Origin: Bog-756 sp963829235
Lineage (GTDB): Bacteria > Actinomycetota > Acidimicrobiia > Acidimicrobiales > RAAP-2
Length of the DNA: 64,000 nucleotides
Assembly: GCA_963829235.1 (NCBI GenBank)
Contig: CAWHIF010000008.1
Span: 1 to 64,000, forward strand
Direction: 5' to 3'
Position 1 is the first letter of the stretch, and each line of letters opens with the position of its first letter. The notes under the pieces were generated by a model, which made no database searches, was not told where the DNA came from, and worked only from the letters and a program-made list of their open reading frames with translations. The translations under genes and the position numbers were made by a program. This document shows positions 56,197 through 64,000 of this stretch, in pieces.

Positions 56197-57964
56197 ATGG
56201 CTCGAGTGCGCGTGGCCGCGTGCCAGATCAACACCGTGGTGGGCGACCTCGACGGGAACGCCGAGCGGATCCTGGCCGCCCTGGCCGAGGCCGAGCAGGG
56301 CGGGGCCGACCTGGCCGTCTTCCCCGAGCTGACCGTCACCGGCTATCCGCCCGAGGACCTGCTCGGCCGGCCGGCCTTCGTGGCCGACAACCAGGCGGTC
56401 TTCGCCCGGATCGCCGCGGCCAGCCGGGCGCTGTGCCGCGGTGATCGGCTACGTCGACACCGACCGGTCGGGCCGGCTGGTCAACGCCGCCGCCCTGTGT
56501 GCCGAGGGGCGGGTGCTCGGCCGCTACGACAAGCGCCTGCTCCCCAACTACGGGGTCTTCGACGAGCAGCGGTGGTTCACCCCGGGCGACGGACCCGCCG
56601 CTCCCGTTCGTGGTGGCCGGCGTGCCGGTGGGGGTGACCATCTGCGAGGACATGTGGTTCCCGGGCGGCCCGATGGTCGACCAGGCCGCGGCCGGGGCCC
56701 GGCTGCTCGTCAACCTCAACGCCTCCCCCTACTCGCAGGGCCGGCGCGAGGAGCGGCTGGCCGTGCTGGCCGAGCGGGTGGCGGAGACCGGATGCCCCAT
56801 CGTCTACGTCAACCAGGTCGGGGGCCAGGACGAACTGGTCTTCGACGGTGCGTCGCTGGTCATGGCGGCCGACGGCACCTCATGGCCTCGGCCGGCCAGT
56901 TCGCCGAGGAGGTCATGGTGGTCGACGTCGACGTCGACGTCCCGGTCCCGGACGGTGCCGACGGGCGACACCGGTACCGGGGTGGTCGTGGTCGCCACCG
57001 GCTCCCGGCGACCGGCCGGCGCCCCGGTCGGCGGCTCCGGTGGCCGCCGTCCTCGACCCCGAGGCCGAGGTCTACCAGGCGCTGGTGCTCGGCACCCGCG
57101 ACTACGTGGCCAAGAACGGGTTCACCGACGCGGTCATCGGGCTGTCCGGCGGCATCGACTCGTCCCTGGTGGCGGCCGTCGCCGTCGACGCCCTGGGGCC
57201 CGAGCACGTCCACGGGGTGACCATGCCGTCGCGGTACTCGAGCGAGGGCTCGGTGGCCGACGCGGTGACCCTGGCCGACAACCTGGGCATCGACGTGGCC
57301 ACCGTGCCCATCGAGGACGCCCACCGCGCCCTGGCCGCCACGCTGGCCCCGCTGATCCGACGGCGAGCCCACCGGGCTGACCGACGAGAACCTCCAGTCG
57401 CGCATCCGGGGCGTCCTGCTCATGGCCCTGTCCAACGCCAAGGGATGGATCGTGCTGACCACCGGCAACAAGAGCGAGATGGCCACCGGGTACTCGACCC
57501 TCTACGGCGACTCGGCCGGCGGGTTCGCGGTGATCAAGGACGTGCCCAAGACCCTGGTCTACGCAGCTGTGCCGCTACCGCAACCGACGGGCCGGGTTCG
57601 ATCTCATCCCCGACCCGGTGCTGACCAAGGCCCCGTCGGCCGAGCTGCGTCCCGACCAGCGCGACGACGAGTCCCTGCCTCCCTACTCGGTCCTCGACCC
57701 GGTGGTGGCCGGCTACGTGGAGGGAGACCGCTCGCCGGACGACCTGATCGCCGAGGGGTTCGACCCCGAGGCCGTGGCCCGGGTGGTGGGTCTGGTCGAC
57801 CGGGCCGAGTACAAGCGCCGGCAGATGCCTCCCGGGGTCCGGATCTCGCGCAAGGCATTCGGCAAGGATCGGCGGATGCCCATCACCAACCACTACCGGC
57901 CGGGAACGGCCACGTCCGCGCCCGGTCGGGCGCACCGCACGGGGAGACGCCGGCGGTTGTCTGA
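56197..57964 (+). CDS. nadE: glutamine-hydrolysing NAD+ synthetase, frame-disrupted
   Basis: From ATG 56197. The nitrilase-like glutaminase has LAVFPELTVTGYPPEDLLGR (Glu), LGRYDKRLLPNYGVFDEQRW (Lys) and PVGVTICEDMWFPGGPMVDQ (Cys). The synthetase has DAVIGLSGGIDSSLVAAVAV (PP-loop), VHGVTMPSRYSSEGSVADAV, TGNKSEMATGYSTLYGDSAG and KAFGKDRRMPITNHY at the end. Pieces lie in three frames with slips near 56440, 56600, 56880, 57010, 57360 and 57570. Nothing is missing. It converts deamido-NAD to NAD using glutamine, which links it to the glutamine synthetases beside it. Confidence 0.92.
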
Positions 57965-58715
57965 GCTCTCCGGCCAGGACGCGCCGGCGACGGCCGATCC
58001 GGCCGCCTGCCCCGCACGGTCCGACCCGGCCGCCCGCGTCGCTCGGTCCCGTCTCCGCCCCGATCCGGCCGGCGGGTCGCTGCCCCTGAGCCTGGGTGAG
58101 ACGGCGGCACTGGTGGGGGAGTACCGGTGGATCGAGAACGCCCTCTACGGCCTGCTGGGTGAGTGGGTCACCGACATGCCCGTGGCCGCCGTCCAGGTCC
58201 ATCTCGACGCGCAGAGCCTGCGCCACGCCTGGCACGCCGAACTGTGGTCCGACCGGCTGCCCGTGCTGGCCGGGGCGACCCCGACGGGCTCACGGTCCCG
58301 TCGGCCCCCAGTGCCGCCCTGTTCGCCGCCCTCGACGGGGCCAACCCGCCGTCGGACGTGCCCGGCTCGACATGGCCGCCGGCCGGCGAGGAGCCCGCCG
58401 GCCGGCCCGGGGCCCTGCCCCGTCTCGCCGGCCTCTACCGGGTGGTGCTGCCCCGCCTGGTGACCAGCTACCAGCGCCATCTGCGGGTGGCCAGCGCCGG
58501 TGACCGACGGGCCGGTCGCGCGGGCCCTGCGGCTGGTCCTCAACGACGAGATCGAGGACTGGCAGGCCGGCGAGCGCCTGGTGGAGCGCCTGGTCACCCG
58601 GCCGCACGACGTGGCCGCCGTCCACGAGTTCCTCCAGCGCCTCGAGTCGGCCGTGGTGGGGGCCGGGGCCCGATCGGGCCTGGTCGTCTTCCCCGCGTCC
58701 GTGCCCGAGGACTGA
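57957..58715 (+). CDS. hypothetical helical protein, possibly ferritin-like, two frameshifts
   Basis: The start is uncertain: a TTG at 57957 overlaps the nadE stop, giving a disordered Pro/Ala-rich leader. The conserved-looking part reads LSLGETAALVGEYRWIENAL, then VQVHLDAQSLRHAWHAELWS and, in other frames, LYRVVLPRLVTSYQRHLRVA and ARALRLVLNDEIEDWQAGER. Helices with repeated Glu and His (E-Y-R-W, H-A-W-H-A-E-L-W, N-D-E-I-E-D) suggest a ferritin-like bundle, but I cannot confirm it. Slips near 58285 and 58500. Confidence 0.55.
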
Positions 58716-58873
58716 CCGCCAGAACAGGCCCGCCGCCCGGCCCTGTCGCATGGAGGGCTTGACGCGTCCGGTAAACTTCGAAAGCAGCAATCGTTGCGCC
58801 CGAAAACGCCTGACCTGGATCAGCGAGTACCGGTTTCGGCGGTGGCGCTGCGCAAAGGTCGGCCGTCCCCCAC

Positions 58874-59842
58874 GTGGTGGGGAAAACGAAGGACCTGGTG
58901 AAGTTGGCAAAGGAGCGCCTCGAACGAGACGACGAAGATCTGGTTCGGTTGTATCTGACCGATATCGGCCAGTATCCGTTGCTGACCAAGGACGACGAGG
59001 TTCGCCTGGCCCAGGCCATCGAGGCCGGCCGGGAGGCGGACGCCCAGCTGGCGGCGGCGCCCAAGGGCCTGACCCCGGCCAAGAAGCGGGAGCTGCGGCG
59101 GACCACCCTCCAGGGTGAGGGGGCCCAGCAGACCTTCGTCCAGTCCAACCTCCGGCTGGTGGTGTCCATCGCCAAGAAGTACCAGGCGTCGGGCCTTCCC
59201 CTGCTCGATCTCATCCAGGAGGGGAACCTGGGCCTCATGCACGCCGTCGAGAAGTTCGACTGGCGCAAGGGCTTCAAGTTCTCCACCTACGCCACCTGGT
59301 GGATCCGCCAGGCCATCACCAGGGGCATCGCCAACACGGGCCGGACCATCCGGCTGCCCGTCCACGCCGGCGACACCCTGGCCCGGGTGCAGAAGGCCCA
59401 GGCCCGCCTCGAGCTCAAGTACGGGCGGCCGGCCACGTTGGCCGAGCTGGGTGCCGAGGTCGAGATGCCCGAGGACAAGTTGGTGGAGGCCCTGCGGTTC
59501 CGGGCCGAGCCGCTGTCGTTGTCGGAGCCGCTGCGCGAGGACGGCGACGCCGAGCTCGGCGACGTGGTCGAGGACCGGTCGGCCGAGTCACCCTTCGAAG
59601 TGGCCGCCGTGTCGTTGCTGCCCGAGGAGATCGGACGGCTGCTCTCGCCGCTCGACGAGCGTGAGCGCGAGATCCTCCGTCTCCGCTTCGGTCTGGACCG
59701 GGGCGAGCCGCGGACGCTCGAAGAGGTGGGCGAGCATTTCAATCTGACCCGCGAGCGGATCCGTCAGATCGAGGCGAGGGCCATGTCCAAGCTGCGCCAT
59801 CCCTCGTCGGACACCGGGGCACGCGACCTCCTGACCGTCTGA
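58874..59842 (+). CDS. primary-type sigma-70 factor (RpoD/SigB-like)
   Basis: 322 residues in one frame from GTG 58874. Region 1.2 is LVRLYLTDIGQYPLLTKDDE, region 2 runs FVQSNLRLVVSIAKKYQASG, LLDLIQEGNLGLMHAVEKFD and FKFSTYATWWIRQAITRGIA (promoter melting and -10 reading). Region 3 is IRLPVHAGDTLARVQKAQAR, and region 4.2 is EEVGEHFNLTRERIRQIEAR. The long acidic region 1.1 of vegetative sigma A is missing, as in mycobacterial SigB. It may be the primary sigma of this lineage or a principal-like paralogue. Confidence 0.9.
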   Translation: MVGKTKDLVKLAKERLERDDEDLVRLYLTDIGQYPLLTKDDEVRLAQAIEAGREADAQLAAAPKGLTPAKKRELRRTTLQGEGAQQTFVQSNLRLVVSIAKKYQASGLPLLDLIQEGNLGLMHAVEKFDWRKGFKFSTYATWWIRQAITRGIANTGRTIRLPVHAGDTLARVQKAQARLELKYGRPATLAELGAEVEMPEDKLVEALRFRAEPLSLSEPLREDGDAELGDVVEDRSAESPFEVAAVSLLPEEIGRLLSPLDEREREILRLRFGLDRGEPRTLEEVGEHFNLTRERIRQIEARAMSKLRHPSSDTGARDLLTV

Positions 59843-59956
59843 GCGTCGGCCGCCGGGCCGCAGCCGCCGAGCAGCGGTCGCCGCACGTGCGAGTGCGCGG
59901 CCGGCATCACGCGCGGGAAGCAGCGACGCTGATCGGACCGGTTACCATCTCTGCCC

Positions 59957-60031
59957 ATGAAGAAGCTTCTGATCCTCGCCATCATCGTTGCTCTGGGTGT
60001 CGTCGCCGCCAAGCGGCTCCGTCCTTCCTGA
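59957..60031 (+). CDS. 24-residue membrane peptide
   Basis: ATG 59957 encodes MKKLLILAIIVALGVVAAKR, then LRPS and TGA. The pattern MKKLLILA.IVALGV.AAK is common among tiny actinobacterial membrane proteins encoded near housekeeping genes. One helix with a Lys start and an Arg tail. Function unknown. It lies in the opposite direction to the HAD gene, whose 3' end is 60 bases beyond. Confidence 0.6.
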   Translation: MKKLLILAIIVALGVVAAKRLRPS

Positions 60032-60091
60032 GCAACCCGGGCCGCCACGCGCCGGCGGCTGCCGAGACAGCACCAGAACGCCCGAACAGGC

Positions 60092-60882
60092 TCAGTCGCT
60101 GCGGCCCGCCGTGCCAGCCGCCAGGCGACCAGCGCACCCACCGACGCGGCGGCGGTGACGCCGGCGGCGGCGGCGGTCATCGACCAGCTGGGAACGCTGA
60201 CCCGGTCGCGCAGGCGGACCGGCTTGGTGAACTGCATCACCTCCCAGTCGCGCTGCCGGGCCACCTTGGCCAGCACCCGGTCGGGGTTGACGGCCACCGG
60301 ATGGCCCACCGCCTCGAGCATGGGCAGGTCGGTGTAGGAGTCCGAGTACGCCGAGGACTCCTCGAGGTCGAGTCCCTCGCTGCGGGCCAGCTCCTGGATG
60401 GCCTCGGCCTTGAAGGGGCCGTAGGCGTAGAACTCCATCTCCCCGGTGTACCGACCGTCGTCGTCGACCACCGGCCGGCTGGCGATGGCGCCGTCCACGC
60501 CCAGGTGCTCGGCCAGCGGCGCCACGATGACCTCGGGGGACGCGGACACCAGGTACACCTTGTAGCCGGCGGCCCGGTGGGCCTCGATCAGATCGAGGGC
60601 CTCGGCGTAGATGATCGGCTCGACCGTCTCTTCCAGCGCCTCGCGCACGATCTCTTTGATCTGCTCGTGCTCCCAGCCCTTGGTCAGCATGAGCATCGAC
60701 TCGCGGATCCGGGCCAGCTTCTGCTCGCTGGCCCCGAGGTGGAGGTAGATGATCTGGGTGACCAGCGCCCGCGCCACCAGCCGCCGGTTGATCAGCCCGC
60801 CCCGGTAGAGGGGCCGGCCGAACGCGGGGATCGACGCCTTGGCGATCACCGTCTTGTCCAGGTCGAAGAACGCGGCCCGCAT
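60092..60882 (-). CDS. HAD-IB family phosphatase with C-terminal membrane helix
   Basis: From ATG 60882 (MRAAFFDLDKTVIAKASIPA): motif I is FFDLDKT. Motif II is YKVYLVSASPEVIVAPLAEH, motif III the Lys in YGPFKAEAIQELARSEG, and motif IV AYSDSYTDLPMLEAVGHPVA. A C-terminal helix follows (SMTAAAAGVTAAASVGALVA) with an Arg-rich end. The stop is taken as the TGA at 60092, one base out of frame, because the straight frame runs into unrelated sequence. SerB-like or phosphatidylglycerophosphatase-like substrates are typical of the family. Confidence 0.83.
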
Positions 60883-60886
60883 CATG

Positions 60887-61549
60887 TCAATGGCCCACCA
60901 GCAGCTGCTGGACCACATCCTCGGCGTCGGAGGTCACCAGCACCAGCACCTCGTCGCCGATGGCCAGGCGGGTGTCGCCCCGGGGCACGATCAGGTGGTC
61001 GTCGCGCACCACCGCCACCACCGTGGCGTCGCGGGGGACCCCGAGGTCGACCAGGGCCACCCCGGCGGCCGGCGAGTCGTCGGCCAGCGTGACCTCGACC
61101 AGGTGGGCGTTGCCGCCCTCGAACCGGAGCAGCCGGACCAGGCTGCCCACCGACACCGCCTCCTCGACCAGGGCGGTGAGCAGCTGGGGGGTGGACACCG
61201 ACACGTCGACGCCCCAGCTCTCGTTGAACAGCCACTGGTTCTTCGGGTGGTTGACCCGGGCCACCACCCGGGGGACGGCGAACTCCTGCTTGGCCAGCAG
61301 GGAGACCACCAGATTGTCCTCGTCGTCGCCGGTGGCCGCCACCACCACGTCGACGGTGGACAGGCCGGCGGCGTCGAGGGACGAGACCTCGCAGGCGTCG
61401 GCCACCACCCAGGTGATGTCGAGGTCGTCACGGATGCGGGCCACCAGGTCCGGGTCCTGCTCGATGACCAGCACGTCGTGCCCCCCGGCGTGGAGGTCCG
61501 AGGCGATGGCCGTCCCCACGCTGCCGGCCCCGGCGATGGCCACCTTCAT
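60887..61549 (-). CDS. TrkA-like RCK potassium-uptake regulator, downstream copy
   Basis: 220 residues, intact. The Rossmann RCK_N domain is MKVAIAGAGSVGTAIASDLH with DVLVIEQDPDLVARIRDDLD and AATGDDEDNLVVSLLAKQEF. The RCK_C domain is HLVEVTLADDSPAAGVALVD and RGDTRLAIGDEVLVLVTSDA. It is a cytoplasmic gate that senses nucleotides (NAD(H), ATP/ADP or c-di-AMP) for a K+ transporter. It overlaps the other RCK gene by 4 bases. Confidence 0.93.
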   Translation of the reverse strand: MKVAIAGAGSVGTAIASDLHAGGHDVLVIEQDPDLVARIRDDLDITWVVADACEVSSLDAAGLSTVDVVVAATGDDEDNLVVSLLAKQEFAVPRVVARVNHPKNQWLFNESWGVDVSVSTPQLLTALVEEAVSVGSLVRLLRFEGGNAHLVEVTLADDSPAAGVALVDLGVPRDATVVAVVRDDHLIVPRGDTRLAIGDEVLVLVTSDAEDVVQQLLVGH

Positions 61550-62314
61550 GACCGGTCACCGTCGCGGGCGCCGTCCGTGCCCGCCGACGTGCCGTTGCCG
61601 GCCGGGCCGCCCGGGCCGGCCCCGATGGGGTCGGCCGCCGGCCCGACTGCGGCCGCGGATCCGTCGAGCCGGGATCGGAGCCGCTCGAGCGCCGTGTCGG
61701 ACACCATCAGGTGGAGGACGTCCCCGTCCTGGCCGACCAGGTCGCCGAAGTCCAGCCGGGCCACCCCGGCCCGGGTCACGGCCACCACCGTCACCTCGCC
61801 CGGCTTCGAGAGGTCGGCCAGGCGCTTGCCCGCCCACCGCTCGGGGAGCTCGCGCTCGACCAGGGAGAGGGTCCCGGTCGGGTCCGACCACTCGGGCTCC
61901 AGCTCGCCGGGCACCAGGCGCCGGCGGACCTGGTCGATGGTCCACGACACGGTGGCCACCGTGGGGATGCCCAGCCGGAGGTAGATCTGGGCCCGTCGGG
62001 GGTCGTAGATGCGGGCCACCACGTTCGGGATCTCGTAGGTCTCGCGGGCGATGCGGGCGGTCAGGATGTTCGAGTTGTCGCCGCTGGTGACCGCGGCCAG
62101 GGACGTCGCCTCGCCGGCCAGGGCCCGGTCGAGGTCGCCCCGGTCGAAGCCCGAACCCACGATGGTGGTCCCGGGCCAGTCGGCGGGAAGCCTCCGGAAG
62201 GCCTTGGCGTTCCGGTCGATGATGGCCACCGAATGCCCCTGCTCGGCCAAGCCCGACGCCCAGGCCCGAACCGACCCGACCACAACCGACGATGATGACG
62301 TGCACCCGAACCAT
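61546..62314 (-). CDS. TrkA-like RCK protein, upstream copy, one frameshift
   Basis: From ATG 62314 (MVRVHVIIVGCGRVGS, Rossmann glycines). A slip near 62265 leads to ASGLAEQGHSVAIIDRNAKA, then LAAVTSGDNSNILTARIARE and VVARIYDPRRAQIYLRLGIP. RCK_C follows: GVARLDFGDLVGQDGDVLHL, then a Gly/Ala-rich tail. The stop overlaps the next start (ATGA). The two RCK proteins probably form a mixed ring controlling a K+ transporter, most plausibly the divergent APC permease. Confidence 0.88.
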
Positions 62315-62455
62315 GCAACACGCATCGCCACGTGATCACAACTCACCCCCGGAACCGGCGCCGGAGGTGCGGCCTCGGGGACGGCGGGCCGGAACCGTCG
62401 GCCCGCGGAACCGGCGGCATACCGGCGGGGTCGACGCCCATGATTTACTGAGGGG

Positions 62456-64000
62456 GTGGACCCATCGGTGACCGGAGGCGTGGATCCGGACGCCAGGCCG
62501 GGGAACGGGTCCGGGGTGACGGTCACGCCGCCCCTGGCCGTCCCGGGCCGGCGATCGCCGGCGGCGGCCACCGCGGTGAAGCTCGACCTCCCCGAGACCC
62601 TCCGCTACCGGCATGAAGAACGTGCTGCTCGGGCCGCCCCTGGTCAACGAGCAGCTGAGCGGGGAGCGACTGGGCCGGCCGTCGGCCCTCGGCGTGCTCT
62701 CGCCCGACTGCATCTCGTCGTCGGCCTACGGCACCGAGGAGATGCTCACCCAGCTGGTCCCCTACGTGGGGCTGGCCGCCTTCGCCCTGGTCGTGCCCGT
62801 CACCATGGCCATCCTCGGGGTGCTGTTCTTCGTCACCCTCTCGTACCTCGAGGTCATCCAGCTCTACACCAAGGCCGGCGGCTCCTACGTGGTGGCCCGC
62901 GAGAACTTCGGGCCGAAGATCGCCCAGATCGCCGCCGTGGCCCTCCTCATCGACTACACGGTCACCGTCGCCGTCCAGACGTCGGCGGGCACGGCCGCCC
63001 TGACCAGCGCCTTCCCCACCCTCCTGCACCTCGAAGCTGACCGTCCCCATCACCGTGGCCGTGGTGCTCCTGCTCCTCTACGGCAACCTGCGGGGCATCC
63101 GCGAGGCGGGCAAGTTCTTCGCCTTCCCCACCTACTTCTTCATCTCCAGCCTGGGCCTGGTGGTCATCGCCGGCTACGTGAAGAAGGCCACGGGCACGCT
63201 GGCCGTCCACGCCATCCCGCCGGCCACCGCGGCCAACCCGCCGGTACACGTCGGGCATATCCGGCACGGGCCTCTGTACGGGGCCTCGTTCATCATCATC
63301 CTGCGCTCCTTCGCCAACGGGGGTTCCTCGCTGACCGGGCTCGAGGCCATCTCCAACGGGGTGGGCGCCTTCCGCGAGCCCACGGCCCGGAACGCCCGCC
63401 AGACCCTGGTCATCATGAGCAGCGTCCTCGCCTTCCTGGTCCTCGGGGTCACCCTCATCGCCCACTGGACCCACGCCGTGCCCTACGTGTCCGGCTCTCC
63501 GACCGTGGTCTCCCAGGAGGTCCACTACGTCCTCGGCACCGGCCCGATCGGCAACCTCTTGTTCTACGTGGTCCAGTTCGCCACCGTGCTCATCCTCTAC
63601 ACCGGGGGCAACACCAGCTTCAACGGCTTCCCCTTCCTGGCCAGCTTCGTGGCCGAGGACGCCTACCTGCCCAGACAGCTCACCCGTCGGGGGCACCGCC
63701 TGGCCTTCTCCAACGGCATCATCGTCCTCACCGTGGTGGCCCTGGCCCTCATCCTGGCCACCGGGGCCAAGGTCTCCAGCCTGGTCGCCCTCTACGCCAT
63801 CGGGGTGTTCACCGGATTCGCCATGGCCGGGGCGGGCATGGTCAAGCACCACCTCGACGGCCGCGGGGAGCACTGGCGCCGGAGCGTGGCCGTCAACGGG
63901 TTCTCGGCCATCCTCACCGCCTTCATCGTGCTCATCTTCGCCACGGTCAAGTTCAAGGAGGGGGCGTGGGTGGTGGTGCTGGTCGGCCCGCTCATGTACT
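62456..64000 (+). CDS. APC-superfamily permease, KimA-like, truncated by the window end
   Basis: From GTG 62456 with a Gly/Pro-rich cytoplasmic leader. A slip near 62610 leads to VLLGPPLVNEQLSGERLGRP, then LGVLSPDCISSSAYGTEEML, the unwound first helix typical of KimA-type members. Helices follow: FALVVPVTMAILGVLFFVTL, AAVALLIDYTVTVAVQTSAG, and after a slip near 63035 VPITVAVVLLLLYGNLRGIR, ASFIIILRSFANGGSSLTGL and VVQFATVLILYTGGNTSFNG. It reaches base 64000 still open. KimA imports K+ under c-di-AMP control, and the divergent RCK pair supports a K+ role. An amino-acid substrate is the alternative. Confidence 0.83.

Noticed and set aside
62300..62460. Leaderless promoter for the APC permease
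   Set aside because: TGATTTACTG lies before the GTG but I could not find a -35 box at proper spacing.

Overview
The window looks like chromosome of a high-GC actinobacterium. The best guess is class Acidimicrobiia or a relative. Support comes from a WhiB protein next to a pair of ArsA-like ATPases, a GSI plus GSII pair with an OmpR-type orphan regulator, VKOR/DUF929 oxidative-folding genes, leaderless-looking promoters and very high GC codon use. No 16S rRNA gene is present, so the class is an inference.

Many obviously conserved genes (nadE, glnA, mrp, a uvrD-like helicase, moxR, the integrase and others) are split across two or three reading frames by single-base slips, while the protein sequence continues without loss. 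This pattern fits residual indel errors in a long-read consensus better than mass pseudogenisation. Such genes are given as one CDS with the slip positions stated.

Layout. 1-21.8 kb holds accessory-type genes: an MFS exporter, a helicase, two ArsR/SRPBCC modules, a PASTA lipoprotein, an HTH plus Clp-N pair with a striking double operator, a MoxR-DUF58-TgpA-like operon, a CoA-transferase, a chorismate mutase and a secreted glycosidase-like protein. 21.9-24.4 kb is a complete IS21-family element. 24.7-26.1 kb holds a methyltransferase and a GNAT acetyltransferase. 26.5-39.4 kb is an integrative element ending at a tRNA-Pro(CGG) gene: serine recombinase, an RHH protein, cargo, and a leftward replication operon (HTH, HTH, small Cys protein, D5-type helicase, CHC2/TOPRIM primase, HNH). 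Rightward small genes, an excisionase-like protein and a tyrosine integrase abut the tRNA. A 1449-bp IS4-family element with a 10-bp target duplication splits the helicase.

39.4-64 kb is higher-GC core chromosome: a CorC-like CBS protein, a stand-alone receiver, two ArsA ATPases divergent from whiB, DUF929-VKOR-DUF929, an alpha/beta hydrolase, a Nudix protein, Mrp divergent from an A-type Fe-S carrier, a compact 2Fe-2S/molybdopterin fusion, RidA, a GlnR-like regulator with glnA (GSI) and GSII, NAD synthetase, a primary-type sigma factor, a HAD phosphatase, and two RCK (TrkA-like) proteins divergent from an APC/KimA-like permease that runs off the window.
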